Shown in pieces: positions 5,586-7,866 of a stretch of DNA of 7,866 nt (its first letter is position 1; each line of letters starts with the position of its first letter). The translations under genes and the position numbers were made by a program. The notes under the pieces were generated by a model. It made no database searches, was not told the origin of the DNA, and saw nothing but the letters and a program-made list of their open reading frames with translations. The DNA is from Pseudomonadota bacterium (GTDB lineage Bacteria; Pseudomonadota; Gammaproteobacteria; Burkholderiales; Burkholderiaceae_B): positions 1 through 7,866 of the forward strand of contig JAEWJD010000092.1 in NCBI GenBank assembly GCA_023386765.1. The letters are read 5' to 3'.

Positions 5586-6678
5586 AGTCGAGCGTCGCCG
5601 TGAACCCGACGCTCAGCCCGCCCGGGCGGACCGTATCGTCGGTTTGGTAGTAACGCGCCCACAACGGCACGTTGAAAGACGTCCTCGCGCCCTCGCCCAC
5701 ATTGGCCGCGCCCAACAGCGTGCGGCGATCAAAATCCCACGCGGTCTTGGTACTGCCGTCGGATAGCAGCTGGATGCCGACCCCCTGGGACAGTCCCTTG
5801 CCGCTGCCGGTCGGCAGCCCTACACCTTGCGCGCCGTCATAGCGTTGGTTCGGGCTGATGGACAGATTGACCGTGCCGGTGCCGTAGCACGTCACCGGCA
5901 GATTCAAGGCTTTTTCATCCGAGACGGTACCTCGCGCACGGAAATCGGCGCGCGGCTTCTTGGGCAAGGTCTCGCGCAGGGTACCCAGCGAGCAACCGGA
6001 GACATTCAGCTTCAGAACGCCGAAGCCCAGTATCATGCTGACCGGCGTGGTCGCGACCAGGCGTCTGTTGGCGTTGTCGTAATCGACGTACCAATCGACC
6101 TCGAACAGGTCTGCGTAGTTGCTGACAAAGAAAACCCCGGACGCCGTGGTCTCCTTGATCTTGATGGCCTGGTACCGGATGTTGGTGTTGGACGGAAACA
6201 CCCGGACTTTGCTGCCATTGAAGAAGTACTGCACCAGTTCGGCACTCTTGGGGCTTTGGCCGATGACGATCTCGGTCGCCTCGGCGGCGATCGGCCTGCC
6301 GTTGCTGCTTACCAGCTTCAGACCCACGCCTACCCGCTCCGTGATGCCGGGCAAGGCAATCACGAAACCGTAGGGGGTTTCCACTTTGGGGTGGCGCGCA
6401 TTCGGTCGCAATACCAGCGTCATGGATTTCTCGAAGCTCCAGTCAGCCGCCTCGCTCGCATCGCCCACGTCGTAATCGCAGGAGCCCGTGATGAATGACG
6501 AGCTGGTCGTCAGCGCACCCAACGCGGTACCCAGCGGCGTGGCCGGTGTCACGCGTGCCTCCCCCTGGATATTGGCGATCCGTCCCGAGCCACAATTGGC
6601 GGTCTGGGCCAGCACGGGGCCGCCGCCCAGGGCCAGCCCCAGCCACAGACCGACACGCCAGCCACGGAGTGCGGTCAT
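5578..6678 (-). CDS. fimD: FimD-like fimbrial tip adhesin, first tandem copy
   Basis: A 366-residue secreted fimbrial subunit directly after the usher gene, the place of fimD in Bordetella fim loci. The signal peptide is short and clean (about 1-24, cleavage near P-V-L-A/Q). The N-terminal domain (about 26-215) has Cys29 and Cys67 as a probable disulfide and contains Q-G-E-A-R-V-T (38-44), T-L-V-L-R-P (87-92) and F-E-V-D-W-Y-V-D-Y (192-200). The C-terminal pilin domain (about 222-366) has Cys229 and Cys264 in the usual pilin spacing, a G-V-G-I-Q-L-L strand (299-305) and the ending T-A-T-L-D-Y-E. Two domains and a length near B. pertussis FimD (about 375) point to a tip adhesin rather than a major pilin (about 200). 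The start at 6678 has a strong ribosome binding site and a 4-bp overlap with the usher stop. Role as fimbrial tip and host-binding protein is inferred from the family; the receptor is not readable here. Confidence 0.88.
   Translation of the reverse strand: MTALRGWRVGLWLGLALGGGPVLAQTANCGSGRIANIQGEARVTPATPLGTALGALTTSSSFITGSCDYDVGDASEAADWSFEKSMTLVLRPNARHPKVETPYGFVIALPGITERVGVGLKLVSSNGRPIAAEATEIVIGQSPKSAELVQYFFNGSKVRVFPSNTNIRYQAIKIKETTASGVFFVSNYADLFEVDWYVDYDNANRRLVATTPVSMILGFGVLKLNVSGCSLGTLRETLPKKPRADFRARGTVSDEKALNLPVTCYGTGTVNLSISPNQRYDGAQGVGLPTGSGKGLSQGVGIQLLSDGSTKTAWDFDRRTLLGAANVGEGARTSFNVPLWARYYQTDDTVRPGGLSVGFTATLDYE
6675..6678 (-). other. usher/fimD stop-start overlap (ATGA)
   Basis: The usher stop TGA (6675-6677 on the minus strand) and the adhesin ATG (6676-6678) share the string ATGA. 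This is a standard coupled junction and supports usher and adhesin being in one transcript. Confidence 0.85.
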
Positions 6679-7866
6679 GATGCCTCCCCGCAGCGCAACG
6701 GGATCAGGGGCACCCTGCCTTCTCCGCTTACCCCATCGTCCTTCAGGCCGTACGGCACGCGGCAGGATCGGCCGTCGGTGAAACGTATGGTCAGCACGCC
6801 CTGATCGGTGACGCCACGCAGCAGCGCGCGCCCACCCTGACCGATGGTACCGATGACGGTGCCCGCCAGGTCATGGATGGGGGTGCCGAAGGGCAGTCGT
6901 GCCCGATCCCCGGTGTCGATTACCAGCAGCGCCGTTCGCTCGCGCTTTGTTTTGAAAACCAGGGGGACCACGGCGCCGGCGCGCGGTATCGCCTCCTCGG
7001 TGGTGGACTGCAACTCCACATCCAGGGAGAGGTTTTCGGGAGAAATCTGCACCTCATTGAGCGAGTATGGCGACAAGGAAACCAGTCCGTAGCCATTGCC
7101 ATCCAGCGTGGCGTTGCCCATGTTGGCGATGATGGCCCCGCCCGCGTCGCGCGCCTCGATCAGACCGATGCTGTCTGGCAGGGTCTGGCCCAGGGTCACC
7201 CCACCGTGATGGATCACCACTCCTCCGTTACCGTTGACCGACCACTGGGTGGTCTCGGCCTGCCGGCTGGTGGCGGCCGACACATAGCCGTAGCGCCCCA
7301 CGTAAGAGGCGTTCAGCCCGTAGCCTTGTTGACGTTGCGCATCGCGCGTGATGTCCAGGCCATAGGAGAAGGCGCGCTTGCGACCAACGGTGTTGTCATA
7401 GGAAACCCTTTCGGTTCGGCCCCGGCCGGCATCCTGCAGCACGGTACTGCGCAGCACGCCGCCCACTTTCCAGCCGGACAACGGGATGGACAGATTCAGC
7501 ATGAGCTGACGCCCAGACCCAAAGCCACCCTGGCTGGCCGAGGCCGTCACGGACACCGTCACGCCCTGAACCCGGGTCGAGTAACCCACCTGCCATTGGG
7601 TCTGGCGCGCCGCAGCGTGCCAGTAATTGCGCAGGGCCCCCGACAAGTACACGCTGCCCCAACGCCCCAGGGGTTGGGACATCGACAAATTGAACTCCCC
7701 ACGCGGGCGGCCCGGCCGCACGTCGGAGAAACGCCCCGACAACGCATCGTTCAGGGTCCAGAATCCCTCGGAGGAATAACGCACCGTCGCGAGTCGCACC
7801 ACGGTTCGGGTGGCGCTGACCGTCTTGGTATACGACAACCGGTAGCTGACACCCCAGGCCTCCGGC
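6675..7866 (-). CDS. Fimbrial outer-membrane usher (PapC/FimC family), C-terminal part
   Basis: 396 residues are visible; the gene is cut by the right edge, so the N-terminal domain, plug and much of the barrel are missing. The frame runs past the first possible start in the window (a TTG at 7838) to the edge, with usher-like sequence before it (W-G-V-S-Y-R), so that TTG is not the true start. Barrel strands come first (for example Y-S-S-E-G-F-W-T-L-N-D-A-L), then the two C-terminal chaperone-subunit-binding domains: L-I-E-A-R-D-A-G-G, the P-E-N-L-S-L-D-V-E-L block, G-A-V-V-P-L-V-F-K, and L-P-F-G-T-P-I with G-Q-G-G-R-A. Two Cys codons near the end (6762-6764 and 6690-6692) match the C-terminal disulfide of ushers. 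It corresponds to FimC of Bordetella fim loci by position. It would take subunits from a periplasmic chaperone not in this window and secrete the fimbria. Confidence 0.93.
   Translation of the reverse strand, partial: PEAWGVSYRLSYTKTVSATRTVVRLATVRYSSEGFWTLNDALSGRFSDVRPGRPRGEFNLSMSQPLGRWGSVYLSGALRNYWHAAARQTQWQVGYSTRVQGVTVSVTASASQGGFGSGRQLMLNLSIPLSGWKVGGVLRSTVLQDAGRGRTERVSYDNTVGRKRAFSYGLDITRDAQRQQGYGLNASYVGRYGYVSAATSRQAETTQWSVNGNGGVVIHHGGVTLGQTLPDSIGLIEARDAGGAIIANMGNATLDGNGYGLVSLSPYSLNEVQISPENLSLDVELQSTTEEAIPRAGAVVPLVFKTKRERTALLVIDTGDRARLPFGTPIHDLAGTVIGTIGQGGRALLRGVTDQGVLTIRFTDGRSCRVPYGLKDDGVSGEGRVPLIPLRCGEAS
6683..6689 (-). promoter_or_regulatory. Ribosome binding site of the first fimD-like gene (GGGGAGG)
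   Basis: GGGGAGG on the minus strand ends 4 nt before the ATG at 6678 and lies inside the last codons of the usher gene. It is the only strong Shine-Dalgarno seen at an internal start in this operon and supports the chosen start. Confidence 0.75.

Noticed and set aside
4155..5603. A 482-codon plus-strand open frame opposite the second adhesin gene and the start of the fhaC-like gene
   Set aside because: It is low-complexity, rich in Arg/Gly/His/Gln, has no recognisable domain, and lies antisense to a clear fimbrial gene. Such long shadows are common in GC-rich DNA.
1..7866. CRISPR array, tRNA or rRNA genes, insertion sequences, phage genes or a toxin-antitoxin pair
   Set aside because: No spaced repeats, RNA gene signatures, transposase-like frames or inverted-repeat ends were seen; coding content is explained by two conventional operons.

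Overview
The window (about 7.9 kb, GC-rich, almost fully coding) looks like a chromosomal segment of a betaproteobacterium of the Bordetella/Achromobacter group (Alcaligenaceae). The main reason is a minus-strand run in the order usher, FimD-like adhesin, FhaC-like transporter. This is the order of the 3' part of the Bordetella fhaB-fimABCD-fhaC locus, and the 630-residue transporter reads as a clear FhaC relative along its whole length. Genus assignment is inference; no rRNA or other marker is present.

Left third (1-2367, plus strand): a tripartite TRAP transporter operon. It holds the 3' part of a dctP-type solute-binding protein gene, then dctQ (small membrane subunit) and dctM (large membrane subunit), which overlap by 8 bp. 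The dctP frame carries an in-frame TAA at 226-228 where the family normally continues, so the binding protein appears to be a pseudogene (or a sequencing error) while both membrane subunits are intact. The substrate cannot be read from the sequence.

Middle and right (2377-7866, minus strand, convergent with the TRAP operon and only 9 bp from it): transcribed right to left are the C-terminal part of a chaperone-usher outer-membrane usher (cut by the window edge), two tandem paralogous FimD-like two-domain fimbrial tip adhesins, and the FhaC-like two-partner-secretion (TpsB) transporter. The genes are joined by 4-bp and 8-bp stop/start overlaps. The only real gap (4270-4409, 140 bp) is bridged by a 51-codon ORF that overlaps both neighbours by 8 bp. 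The usher would assemble fimbriae carrying one or both FimD-like proteins at the tip, while the FhaC-like pore would export a filamentous-haemagglutinin-like TpsA protein. That partner, the pilus chaperone and the major pilin are not in the window and would be expected beyond the right edge.

Points of most interest are the duplicated FimD adhesin, the extra N-terminal segment of the FhaC-like protein, the bridging small ORF, the 12-bp tandem repeat inside the FhaC signal peptide, and the premature stop in dctP. I saw no evidence of a wholly new system, CRISPR array, tRNA/rRNA gene or insertion sequence.
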